DNA of 64,000 nucleotides from NCBI RefSeq assembly GCF_000300335.1, contig NZ_AMRM01000005.1:176758-240757 (forward strand), read 5' to 3'. A program made the position numbers and the translations under genes. Shown piece after piece: positions 55,631 through 63,003 of this stretch; within the stretch, counting starts at the first letter, position 1; each line of letters begins with the position of its first letter. The DNA comes from Nitratireductor pacificus pht-3B. Lineage in GTDB: Bacteria; Pseudomonadota; Alphaproteobacteria; Rhizobiales; Rhizobiaceae. Below the pieces are notes generated by a model that was not told the DNA's origin, made no database searches, and was given only the letters and a program-made list of their open reading frames with translations.

Positions 55631-55644
55631 TTGACAATTGTCAG
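55631..55644. promoter_or_regulatory. palindromic operator candidate, nucleoside importer/cupin
   Basis: TTGAC-AATT-GTCAG contains the perfect 12-bp palindrome TGACAATTGTCA (55632-55643). It has the same half-site layout as the site ahead of the SorC-type regulator at 38.27 kb and lies between the divergent BMP-protein gene (55569) and cupin gene. Confidence 0.55.
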
Positions 55645-55687
55645 CATCGCTGATCATTGTGGAATGTTGCCGCAAACGAGGGTTGAG

Positions 55688-56071
55688 ATGCTGCCGAACC
55701 GGGTTGTCGAAAATGCCGGCCAGAAAGAGTTCTGGACCGACGAGCGCTGCTACATCACCGAGCTGATGAACACTCCTGCCTCTCCCGATGCATCACTGGC
55801 GATCGCCAGGGTAGAGCCAGGCGTCACGACGCAGCTGCACCGGCTGGAGGGCGTCTGCGAGCGTTATGTGGTGCGCAAGGGCGAAGGGATCGTGGAGATC
55901 GACGGAAAAAGCCACAGGCTCGGACCCGGCGACCAGGCGATCATCCCTGCGGGCGCGGCGCAGAGGATCACGAACACCGGCGGCGGCGACCTGGAGTTTT
56001 ACTGCCTCTGCACGCCGCGCTTCCTGCCGGAAAGCTATGTCGATCTTGAAAGCGCTTCCCCGAAGCGATGA
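55688..56071 (+). CDS. single-domain cupin protein
   Basis: 127 residues from MLPNRVVENAG. Cupin motif 1 resembles HRLEGVCERYVVRKGEG and motif 2 PGDQAIIPAGAAQRITN; metal-binding residues look partly kept (His, Glu). Earlier starts in the same frame at 55664 (ATG) and 55631 (TTG) are possible; the chosen ATG has a GAGG nine nt upstream. It is divergent from the nucleoside importer and perhaps under the same control. A sugar- or aldehyde-linked role is only a guess. Confidence 0.75.
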   Translation: MLPNRVVENAGQKEFWTDERCYITELMNTPASPDASLAIARVEPGVTTQLHRLEGVCERYVVRKGEGIVEIDGKSHRLGPGDQAIIPAGAAQRITNTGGGDLEFYCLCTPRFLPESYVDLESASPKR

Positions 56072-56134
56072 GCCTGTCCGGGCGAAAATGCCCGCCCATG
56101 CGAACGGCGCGGCCCTGTCGTCGGCCGCCCGCAA

Positions 56135-56186
56135 AAAAGGAACGGCCCGTCGTCGAATGCCCTGCGGGACTTACGAACGACGGGCC
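56135..56186 (-). terminator. terminator of the LuxR regulator gene
   Basis: GGCCCGTCGT/ACGACGGGCC, a perfect 10-bp stem with a 23-nt loop (56144-56186), followed on the minus strand by GTTCCTTTTTTGC. It lies 69 bp beyond the regulator stop codon. Confidence 0.75.
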
Positions 56187-56254
56187 GGGATCAACGGGTC
56201 GCGCATCTCGCGACCTCCGGCACAGGTGTTTTCCATGTCTCCCTCAGAAATCTC

Positions 56255-57016
56255 TCAGGGCAGCATTTCACGGATCTTGTAGGCCACTTCCGTCCGGTTG
56301 GTGGCGTTCAGCTTCTTCATGATGTTGCGGATGTGAACCTTGACCGTGCTTTCGCAAAGCTGAAGCTCATAGGCGATGATCTTGTTCGCCTTTCCCCGCC
56401 GCAGGGCCTCGGCCACCTCCGCTTCCCGCGCGGTGAAGAGATTGCCCAGCCCAACAACCCGGCTGCTGGTGGAATTGATCACCTCGCGCATGGCCAGAAC
56501 CCCGCTGGCGGGCACGAAGACCCCGCCCGCCCGGGCGAGCAGAATGGCTTCCGCTGCGACGCCGACGCCGACATTGCTGGGAATGTACCCCTTCGCGCCC
56601 GCATCCAGCGCCTTCAGTATCTGACCCAGATCGTCGGAATCGGCGATGATGACGACAGGCTGCTCGGAGAACTCCTCCGCCAGTTCCTGGATCTCTCCTC
56701 CAACCCCCTGATCGCTGATCTTCCGGCTGCCGGCAATGAGAAGGACAGCAGCGGGTTGCCGCGTGTCCCCACGCTTGTGCCATTCATCGGCCGAGCTGAC
56801 GGCGACGACGTCCAGGGACGGATCCTGCGTCGCCAGGCTGCGCGCCAGGCACTCGCGGTCGAGCACCCTGGGATCGATCAACAGAACCATGTCGCGAACG
56901 GTCTCGTCGCCCTCTTCGTCCCACGCGGCGTCGTCGACGGCAAAACGCCCCCTGTCGGAGGAATTCATGATCGCCTTCAAGCCGATATTCTCTTGAGATG
57001 CTTTGATTTGCTGCAT
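56255..57016 (-). CDS. LuxR-type regulator with degenerate receiver domain (CsgD-like design)
   Basis: 253 residues. About residues 40-160 have a receiver-like fold (DMVLLIDPRVLDRECLARSL), but the beta-3 position that normally holds the phospho-Asp reads AVLLIAGSRK, the beta-4 Ser/Thr is Ala (VVIIADSDD) and the beta-5 Lys is lost (GAKGYIPSN). A complete LuxR HTH follows: FTAREAEVAEALRRGKANKI and CESTVKVHIRNIMKKL. A non-phosphorylated, dimer-controlled activator such as CsgD is a good parallel, strengthened by the curli genes 2 kb away. The link to curli control is inferred. Confidence 0.82.
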   Translation of the reverse strand: MQQIKASQENIGLKAIMNSSDRGRFAVDDAAWDEEGDETVRDMVLLIDPRVLDRECLARSLATQDPSLDVVAVSSADEWHKRGDTRQPAAVLLIAGSRKISDQGVGGEIQELAEEFSEQPVVIIADSDDLGQILKALDAGAKGYIPSNVGVGVAAEAILLARAGGVFVPASGVLAMREVINSTSSRVVGLGNLFTAREAEVAEALRRGKANKIIAYELQLCESTVKVHIRNIMKKLNATNRTEVAYKIREMLP

Positions 57017-57377
57017 GACTTACGCTCCCCAACTCGCACTGGAATTCGAAGTTCCCCAACGCACAAGAACAAGCGCTTCATGTATATTTTAGTACTATTA
57101 TTAAACGACGCCGATCTTGAGCGCAGACCACACGGCCTGCGCAATGGTTTTTCATGCCGCTATGCGCCATGGCCCGCCATCACTTGGATAATGATTATCA
57201 TCATATTTGTGGATAATTTGCATTAACATGGATCAATACATTTGAGGAATAATCATTTAGTGATATATGATCACCCAATAAAACCTTGGGTTGCATATCA
57301 TATTTAATGAACTCTAGGATATGCGGTGCGCGCAGCGATATTTCGCTTGAAGCGACTCGCGCGACACAATCAAACGC
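57017..57377. other. 361-bp AT-rich regulatory region upstream of the LuxR gene
   Basis: Clearly the most AT-rich stretch of the window (57060-57320). Holds GATAAT-G-ATTATC (57187-57199), whose 19-nt context GATAATGATTATCATCATA matches the E. coli Fur-box consensus at 16 of 19 positions; GTGAT-ATATG-ATCAC (57260-57274), a possible Crp/Fnr-type dyad; and CCCAA-N7-TTGGG (57274-57290). No coding frame is credible. Likely a multi-factor promoter for the regulator. Confidence 0.6.
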
Positions 57378-58112
57378 CTACTCGGCATTCAGCGCAAGAT
57401 ATGATCCGTCGAAGCCGACCATCTCCGACAGGCGTTGACGATCGGGAAACTCCACGACGCCACCGCGAAACGACACATACCCGCCCTCCCGAAGCTTCCG
57501 CAGGACACGATTGACGTGAACCACGGAAAGACCGAGGGCGTCGCCCAGGTCCACCTGCGTCAAAGGACAGGAAAAACAGGCCGTTCCGCCGTTCTCGCGC
57601 ACGCCGACGCGGTGCGAGAGTTCGAGAAGAAGATGCGCCACGCGCTCCACCGCGCCGCGCCGGCTGATGCTGACGAAATGCTCGGCCGTGCGTGCATAGC
57701 GGCGCGCCATGCCCTTGAGGATGAACTCGCGCACATGTTGTGGAAAAGTGGACAGGTTCTCATAGATCGCGCCGGGAAACTCGAAAAGGGTCACCGATGT
57801 CAGGGCGGTCATCGCCTCGCGCGACCACTCGGTCGACCCCAGTGTGATCACGTCCCCCGTGAGAGAGAAATCCACCACCGTCCGGGATCCGTCGGTGAGT
57901 TCCTTGCCGCATGACACCCATCCGGAGATGATCAGCATCACCGCGCGGCGAGGATCGTCGCTGTCGGCGATCCTGTCGCCGCCGGAATAAACCCGTTTCC
58001 TTATTCCGGCGCGCCCCGCATTCCGCGCTCCGAGGCCGAGCAGCCCTGTCGCCGTCTCAGCCTCGAGATAGTGCAAAATTTCCCTGAAGTTCCCCGCACC
58101 ATTGACCAGCAT
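57378..58112 (-). CDS. Crp/Fnr family transcriptional regulator
   Basis: 244 residues. N-terminal cyclic-nucleotide-like beta roll (VYSGGDRIADSDDPRRAVML, ISGWVSCGKELTDGSRTVVD), long dimer helix (FILKGMARRYARTAEHFVS) and C-terminal winged HTH (PLTQVDLGDALGLSVVHVNRVLRKL). Cys residues are scattered (SCGKEL, CFSCPLTQ) without the N-terminal Cys cluster of FNR, and the cAMP-contact residues are not obvious, so its signal is unknown. Located upstream of the LuxR gene in the same direction and probably part of the curli regulatory set. Confidence 0.85.
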   Translation of the reverse strand: MLVNGAGNFREILHYLEAETATGLLGLGARNAGRAGIRKRVYSGGDRIADSDDPRRAVMLIISGWVSCGKELTDGSRTVVDFSLTGDVITLGSTEWSREAMTALTSVTLFEFPGAIYENLSTFPQHVREFILKGMARRYARTAEHFVSISRRGAVERVAHLLLELSHRVGVRENGGTACFSCPLTQVDLGDALGLSVVHVNRVLRKLREGGYVSFRGGVVEFPDRQRLSEMVGFDGSYLALNAE

Positions 58113-58222
58113 GCCCTCTGCCTTTTCGCCCCTCCTGTTTCCCCAAACCCCGCTTGCCTCCCACTTCCGGCCTCGGGCATGAAACCCGTCTCCCCGACCG
58201 CATTTCTAAACGTTAACGCCGA

Positions 58223-58240
58223 GCGGTTGGTTCCAACCGC
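58223..58240. promoter_or_regulatory. 18-bp perfect palindrome upstream of the Crp/Fnr gene
   Basis: GCGGTTGG-TT-CCAACCGC, 110 bp upstream of the regulator start, next to AACGTTAACG. Could be an operator for autoregulation or for another factor; no family match was made. Confidence 0.45.
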
Positions 58241-58376
58241 GGCGGAGCCGCCCCAGGACCTGGCCCGGACAGCGCGTGACATCAGCGGTGGCCTCCGCGA
58301 AAGCGCTTCATATTCAATGCCTTCCACAACCGGTCATTGTCACCAGACCCTAGAGCACTCCTTGGGCCCATCATCA

Positions 58377-58793
58377 TCAAATGCGTTCACCAATGCGTGA
58401 ACTCAGTCCCTCCCGCACGGAGGGCAACGACAACGCGTCCGGTGAACGCCGCCCGAAATCAAGCGCCAGGCTGCGGCCGGTCGGGGCCGGCGGGCTCGCC
58501 TGCCGCACTGGCGCAGCCGCGGTGCGCGTCCCGGCAGGAGGTGCCGGCCGGCGCACCGACGAACGCTTCTTCACGGGCGCCGGGGTGCGCGTCGTGCGCA
58601 CGGGCTCCTCCGTGACCTGGAGGACGCCCATTCCCGCCGCCGACGCATCCGGCCGGACCTGTTCCACGAACATCAGGTCGTTGGCGCCGGACGGCGCCGC
58701 TTCCTGAGCTTCCGCGCTCCCGGAAAGCAGCAACGCCTGACACACCAGCACCAGGATGCCGGTCGCATATCCGTTTCGGAGCATGCTCTTCAT
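58377..58793 (-). CDS. secreted Ala/Pro-rich basic protein of unknown function
   Basis: 138 residues from MKSMLRNGYA (58793). A signal peptide (TGILVLVCQALLLSGSAEA) is followed by a short acidic part (NDLMFVEQVRPDASA), then a Pro/Ala/Arg/Thr-rich basic tract (RTTRTPAPVKKRSSVRRPAP). The last part, LALDFGRRSPDALSLPS, is less biased. It sits between the two regulators and the curli operon, on the opposite strand. It has no known domain; an envelope or fibre-associated role is possible only from context. Confidence 0.6.
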   Translation of the reverse strand: MKSMLRNGYATGILVLVCQALLLSGSAEAQEAAPSGANDLMFVEQVRPDASAAGMGVLQVTEEPVRTTRTPAPVKKRSSVRRPAPPAGTRTAAAPVRQASPPAPTGRSLALDFGRRSPDALSLPSVREGLSSRIGERI

Positions 58794-59134
58794 TGCCCTC
58801 GTCTCCGCCGTTGCAGGTCCCGAGTTTAGCGTAGCCGGGCTGACCGGCAATTCTCCTATTGGGTGAGCCGGCGTACCTTCCTCCCGCCAATGGAGGGGGC
58901 GCCCCCCTTCTCTCAATAAGTTTGATTAGATGCATGAGGGTATTGATCCATCCTTCGACAGGATCGCGGGCACGAGGACGTACGGCCTACTTCGGCGCCC
59001 ATGCATTTCGACTGAATCCTATTCAATTGAACCGAATTGTCTCCCCTTTCGGCCTTCACTAGCGTTCCTCACAGACGGGTTCATGCGGTCACGCCGCCCG
59101 TCTTTTCAAAGGACATTTCTCAGGGAGACACCAC
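58794..59134. other. 341-bp curli promoter region
   Basis: Divergent spacer between the secreted-protein gene and csgA. The right half (58920-59050) is AT-rich and includes a perfect 10-bp palindrome TTCAATTGAA (59022-59031) and TGAATCC/TGAACCG repeats around it. The csgA ATG has AGGGAGA upstream (59119-59125). Binding sites for the nearby LuxR and Crp/Fnr regulators are expected here but cannot be named. Confidence 0.55.
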
Positions 59135-60022
59135 ATGAAACGCCTTGTTTTAACTGTGTCAGCCCTCGCTCTCATGAGCGGCGGGGCTTTGGCTCAAACC
59201 GCCAATGCGGGCGTCGGTTCATCCGCGATCCATTCCGATGATTCGGCCTCGACAACCATTGCAGGCGAAGCCGCATCGGCCGTCGGCGACAATGGCGGAT
59301 CGGGTCTTGGCGAAGCGCGTGCGGCAGCCAATGTCGGCGACGGCGTGATCGTCAACACCGACGGCAACCAGGTGGGCGCCAACAATATCGGCTCGGCCGA
59401 CGTCACCTCCGGCGGGCTCTTCAACTCCAACGTCCAGTTCCAGGTCGGCAACGGCAACATGGCGATCAACCAGCAGATCGGCACGGAGCAGGAGTCCGGC
59501 ACGCTGCAGATCGGCGACAACAACATGGCGCTCATCAGCCAGCAGGATTCGGCCAATGAGGCCGCGATCGCGCAGGTCGGCGACGACAACGATGCGGCCA
59601 TCGTGCAGGACGGCGTCGACAATGGCGGCGCTATCGCGCAGCTCGGCGACGGCAACAGCTCGTTCGGCCTCCAGGTAGGCGGACCGGACAACTACATGGC
59701 ATCCTCGCAGGTCGGCGACGACAACAGTTCGGTCATCTTCCAGGACGGCGTGAACAACACCGCCGCCTCGCTGCAGGAAGACAACAACAACCAGTCCTTC
59801 ATCTCGCAGGGCGGCGGAACGACCGTCTCGCTCGCGGCGATCAACGGCATGGTGTTCGGCGGTTCTCTGCCGGCCGGCGCTTCGATCAGCGGCAATGGCA
59901 TCGCCTCGCTCGGATCGACCAACAATGCCGCTGCCAGCCTGCAGCTCGGCGACGGCAACCGCAGCGCCATTCTGCAGACCGGAAACGGCAATTCGGCGAT
60001 CAACTACCAGAACAGCCGCTGA
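59135..60022 (+). CDS. csgA: curlin major subunit-like protein (CsgA-type)
   Basis: 295 residues with a signal peptide (LVLTVSALALMSGGALAQ). From about residue 100 it has many curlin-type repeats of the pattern Q-x-G-x-x-N-x-A, e.g. QVGNGNMAINQQIG, QIGDNNMALISQQ, QVGDDNDAAIVQDG, QLGDGNSSFGLQVG, QVGDDNSSVIFQDG, and finally QLGDGNRSAILQTGNGNSAI. This beta-solenoid-forming repeat makes amyloid fibres outside the cell. An insertion without repeats (NGMVFGGSLPAGASISG) lies before the last repeats. First gene of the curli operon. Confidence 0.88.
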   Translation: MKRLVLTVSALALMSGGALAQTANAGVGSSAIHSDDSASTTIAGEAASAVGDNGGSGLGEARAAANVGDGVIVNTDGNQVGANNIGSADVTSGGLFNSNVQFQVGNGNMAINQQIGTEQESGTLQIGDNNMALISQQDSANEAAIAQVGDDNDAAIVQDGVDNGGAIAQLGDGNSSFGLQVGGPDNYMASSQVGDDNSSVIFQDGVNNTAASLQEDNNNQSFISQGGGTTVSLAAINGMVFGGSLPAGASISGNGIASLGSTNNAAASLQLGDGNRSAILQTGNGNSAINYQNSR

Positions 60023-60083
60023 CGCCGCAGCAAGCATGCTCGCGGAGGAGCGATCCATGCCCTCCGCGATCAGGGAGGTCGCA

Positions 60084-60446
60084 ATGCTCCGCATCGTCCT
60101 TGTTCTGAGTACGCTGGCCATCATTTCCGCCAGGCCGGCGCTTGCGGACGAAAATGTGGTGCATTGCGACATCCGCTTCGAGAAATCGGGCCGGATGACG
60201 ACAATCACGGGACTGGCCGGCGGGCAGGCCGGGCTCTCCGGCAGATACCGCCTCGACGCGCAGATCCTCAACGGCACCAACCGCTCCGTTTCACGTCAGG
60301 GCGGCGCCTTCATCATCGAACCGGACGGCGGCCCCTCGGTCGTTTCCCGCATGGCTGTTTCCGCTGCCCCGCAGACACGCATCGCGGTCGAGCTGACGCT
60401 CGAAATCGGCCCGCGGAACGCTATCTGCCGCTCGGAGACGCTATGA
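60084..60446 (+). CDS. csgH: CsgH/CsgC-type curli chaperone
   Basis: 120 residues starting MLRIVLVLSTLAIISARPALA, a clear signal peptide, with GGGAGG ahead of the ATG. An ATG at 60057 also has GGAGGAG and would add nine residues. The mature part is a small beta-sandwich type domain (DIRFEKSGRMTTITGLAGG, YRLDAQILNGTNRSVSRQGG) with two Cys near the ends, matching the alphaproteobacterial CsgH, which keeps CsgA from forming amyloid in the periplasm. Confidence 0.82.
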   Translation: MLRIVLVLSTLAIISARPALADENVVHCDIRFEKSGRMTTITGLAGGQAGLSGRYRLDAQILNGTNRSVSRQGGAFIIEPDGGPSVVSRMAVSAAPQTRIAVELTLEIGPRNAICRSETL

Positions 60447-60486
60447 TCCCGCCGGATGGAACAATCGCACAGGAGAGGCAAAGCGC

Positions 60487-61068
60487 ATGATGACCGGAGC
60501 ACCATCCAGAACGAGGCGATGCCTGCGGTCCACGCTCCTCGCCGCGGCAGGCCTTGCGGGCGGCGGTTCCGCCCTTGCCGAACCGATTTCCTTTCAGGTC
60601 GACAATGCGAGCGTCGAGCAGATCGTCGCGGGCCAACAGCAGCGCAGCTACGAGCCGATGGCGGGCATTCTCGATCCATCCACGCTGACCGAAGCCGGCA
60701 GCAGTGTCGTCATCCTGCAGCGCGGCGAGGACAATGCCGCGACGAGCCATGTGCGAAACAGCCCCGGCGCCGGCATCGCCACCCTTCAACTCGGCGCGCA
60801 GAACAGCGCCATTGCAGCAATCGAGGACTCCCCGGGCAGCGTCATCGGCCAGGTGCAGATCGGCAATGGCAACACCTCGGTCGCAGCCATCGTCGGCGGT
60901 TCGGGGAACACGCTCGCCACCGCCCAGATCGGCAACGGACTGGGCGCGCTGGTCGGGCTGGTCAACTCCCAGGACACGGTCGTCACCTACGGCCAGGCAG
61001 GCCAGGACTACAATGGCGGCGTGGTCATCAAGAACGCGCCGCCCGGCACGCGCATAAAGATCAACTGA
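60487..61068 (+). CDS. minor curlin / nucleator-type protein (CsgB-like)
   Basis: 193 residues with a signal sequence (STLLAAAGLAGGGSALA). The middle holds weaker curlin repeats: LQRGEDNAATSHV, LQLGAQNSAIAAIED, VQIGNGNTSVAAIVG, AQIGNGLGALVGLV and TYGQAGQDYNGGVV. By position and length it is likely the CsgB-like surface nucleator. Two adjacent ATGs (60487, 60490) follow AGGAGAGG. Confidence 0.75.
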   Translation: MMTGAPSRTRRCLRSTLLAAAGLAGGGSALAEPISFQVDNASVEQIVAGQQQRSYEPMAGILDPSTLTEAGSSVVILQRGEDNAATSHVRNSPGAGIATLQLGAQNSAIAAIEDSPGSVIGQVQIGNGNTSVAAIVGGSGNTLATAQIGNGLGALVGLVNSQDTVVTYGQAGQDYNGGVVIKNAPPGTRIKIN

Positions 61069-61087
61069 TTGTGGCAGAGGAAACGCC

Positions 61088-61411
61088 ATGACCCAAAATT
61101 CGTATTCCAGACTGTCCCTGCCGCTCGTTGCCGCCGCGCTCCTTGTAAGCGCGTCCGCCGTGCAGGCGGGTCAGCTCATCTACAAATCCGGCGACCCCTC
61201 CTTCGGTGGCTCGCCGCTGCTCGATGAATTCCTGCTGAACCTCGCCGACATCCAGAACAAGCACAGGCCGGAAGGCGGAGGTGGCGGCAGCGGCGGGGCC
61301 CCGAGCATCAACTTCCCGCCCATCACCATCGATCTGGGCGGCGGCGCGGACGCGGCCACCAACAATCCAGCACTGGATACCGCCAATAGCGGGGTCGTTC
61401 CCTCGCAGTAA
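61088..61411 (+). CDS. csgF: curli assembly protein CsgF
   Basis: 107 residues. Signal peptide (LVAAALLVSASAVQA) then GQLIYKSGDPSFGGSPLLDEFLL, the CsgF N-terminal region that inserts in the CsgG pore. The Gly-rich tract (GGGGGSGG) and tail differ from E. coli CsgF. Between the minor curlin and csgG. Confidence 0.87.
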   Translation: MTQNSYSRLSLPLVAAALLVSASAVQAGQLIYKSGDPSFGGSPLLDEFLLNLADIQNKHRPEGGGGGSGGAPSINFPPITIDLGGGADAATNNPALDTANSGVVPSQ

Positions 61412-61444
61412 GGGGAACGCCAGGACAAGCGGGGGGAGAACGCC

Positions 61445-62350
61445 ATGTCGAGCCGAAGCCATCATCGTCATCTGCGCAAGGCTGCCGGCTTTGGGCTGGC
61501 CCTTGGCCTTGCCGTCCTTGCCGGATGCCAGACCCCCGGCGCCAAGGACGACATCCTGATCCAGCCGGCGGCGCTGACACCCCGGACCGAGGTGGGCTAC
61601 AAGCTCAGCGCCCTGCCCCCGCCGGCGAAGCGGATCGACGTCGCGGTCTACGAATTCGCCGACAAGACGGGCCAGCAGAAGCCCGAGGACAATTTCGCCC
61701 AGTTCTCCAAGGCGGTCTCGCAGGGCGCTGGCGACATCCTGATCGATGTCCTGAAGGAAACCGGCAATGGCGCATGGTTCAACGTCGTCGAGCGCGTCGG
61801 GCTGAAGAACCTGCTCAACGAGCGCAACATCATCGACCAGACCCGCAAGGCCTATCTCGGCGCCAACGGATCGACCCTGCCCGCCCTGCGTTTCGCCGGC
61901 CTGATCCTCGAGGGAGGCATCGTCGATTTCGACAGCAACGTCATCACCGGCGGCCTCGGCGCCCGCTATCTGGGCATCGGCGGCAATGCCGAGTACCGGC
62001 GCGACGTGATCACCGTGGCGCTGCGCGCCGTCAGCGTCGGCACGGGCGAGGTCTCCGAATCGGTCACCACCACGAAGACGGTCTATTCCGTGCTGCTGCG
62101 CGGCTCCGTGTTCAAGTTCATCGCCATCGACGAAATTCTCCAGGCGGAGGCCGGCTTCACCCGCAACGAGCCGGTCGGCATCGCGGTGCGGCAGGCCATC
62201 GAGCTGGCCGTCTACAGCCTGATCGTGCGCGGTGCCCGCAACGGCCTGTGGCAGTTCAACGATCCCAACCTGCAAAGCGAACTGGTCCAGAAATTCCAGA
62301 AGACCTATGTCGCCGCGGCAGCGCCCGAACCCAACCCAGTGCAGCAATGA
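61445..62350 (+). CDS. csgG: curli secretion channel lipoprotein CsgG
   Basis: 301 residues. Lipoprotein signal peptide with lipobox LAGC (Cys about residue 28); the outer-membrane nonameric pore domain shows RIDVAVYEFADKTGQQKP, WFNVVERVGLKNLLNERNII, GARYLGIGGNAEYRRDVITV (transmembrane hairpin region) and GLWQFNDPNL. The ATG follows GGGGGGAGAACGCC. Exports CsgA and the minor curlin. Confidence 0.95.
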   Translation: MSSRSHHRHLRKAAGFGLALGLAVLAGCQTPGAKDDILIQPAALTPRTEVGYKLSALPPPAKRIDVAVYEFADKTGQQKPEDNFAQFSKAVSQGAGDILIDVLKETGNGAWFNVVERVGLKNLLNERNIIDQTRKAYLGANGSTLPALRFAGLILEGGIVDFDSNVITGGLGARYLGIGGNAEYRRDVITVALRAVSVGTGEVSESVTTTKTVYSVLLRGSVFKFIAIDEILQAEAGFTRNEPVGIAVRQAIELAVYSLIVRGARNGLWQFNDPNLQSELVQKFQKTYVAAAAPEPNPVQQ

Positions 62351-62976
62351 CAGTTTCGCCACCCCAGCGACCCTACCTGCCGTTGCTCCTGTCGGGGCTT
62401 CTGGCGGCAAGCGCGGCAGGCGCGCAAGAGGCGACACCCCGGTTCGCGGAGCCGCAGAGCCGCCAGCCCTACGGGGACTGGCTGCTCGAGTGCTTTACGC
62501 GGCCGGACAAGACGGAAGCCTGCCAGCTCTATCAGCGCATGATCGTCAACCAGGGACAGGCAATCGCCATGGTGACCACGTTTGCGGCCGACGGCGAGAC
62601 CGGCAAGCTGCGGGCGCAGATCGCGCTGCCGCTCGGCATAGATCTCTCGCGCGGCGCGCGTTTCGTGGTCGACCAGGGCGACGAGTACTATTTTCCCATC
62701 AGCCGCTGCACGTTTCAGGGCTGCCTTCTTGAAAGCCTGGTCCCGGACGAACTGACCGGGCACATGCGCAGGGGCACCAATGCCTCGATCATGGTGGTCA
62801 GTCCCGGCCAGGGCGACTTCACCATTCCGCTGTCGCTCAACGGCTTTGCGGCGGCCTACGACAAGATCATGGCGCCGGCGGCGACGGCCAGCAGCGCGAC
62901 GCCACCTCCGGATCGGCAAACGACCGGTTCCACATCCACGCCATCTCCGCCATCCGGGCCCGCGACAGGTCGCTAG
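62347..62976 (+). CDS. invasion associated locus B (IalB) family protein
   Basis: 209 residues. Signal peptide (LPLLLSGLLAASAAGAQ), then the IalB-type domain: YGDWLLECFTRPDKTEACQL with the paired cysteines, QIALPLGIDLSRGARF and CTFQGCLLESLVPDELTG. The C-terminal 35 residues are Ser/Thr/Pro-rich. Its ATG overlaps the csgG stop (ATGA), a firm sign of co-translation, so a role in curli secretion or anchoring is suggested. Members of this family affect host-cell invasion in Bartonella. Confidence 0.85.
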   Translation: MTVSPPQRPYLPLLLSGLLAASAAGAQEATPRFAEPQSRQPYGDWLLECFTRPDKTEACQLYQRMIVNQGQAIAMVTTFAADGETGKLRAQIALPLGIDLSRGARFVVDQGDEYYFPISRCTFQGCLLESLVPDELTGHMRRGTNASIMVVSPGQGDFTIPLSLNGFAAAYDKIMAPAATASSATPPPDRQTTGSTSTPSPPSGPATGR

Positions 62977-63003
62977 GGTCAAAACCCTAGGTCCTGACCC
63001 TAG
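62973..63003. terminator. ACCCTAG repeats between convergent genes
   Basis: CTAGGGT-CAAA-ACCCTAG forms a 7-bp hairpin (62973-62990), and a third ACCCTAG (62997-63003) can pair with the same left arm as an alternative. The repeats include the TAG stop codons of both convergent genes. There is no T-tract, so termination is only possible, not shown. Confidence 0.5.
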
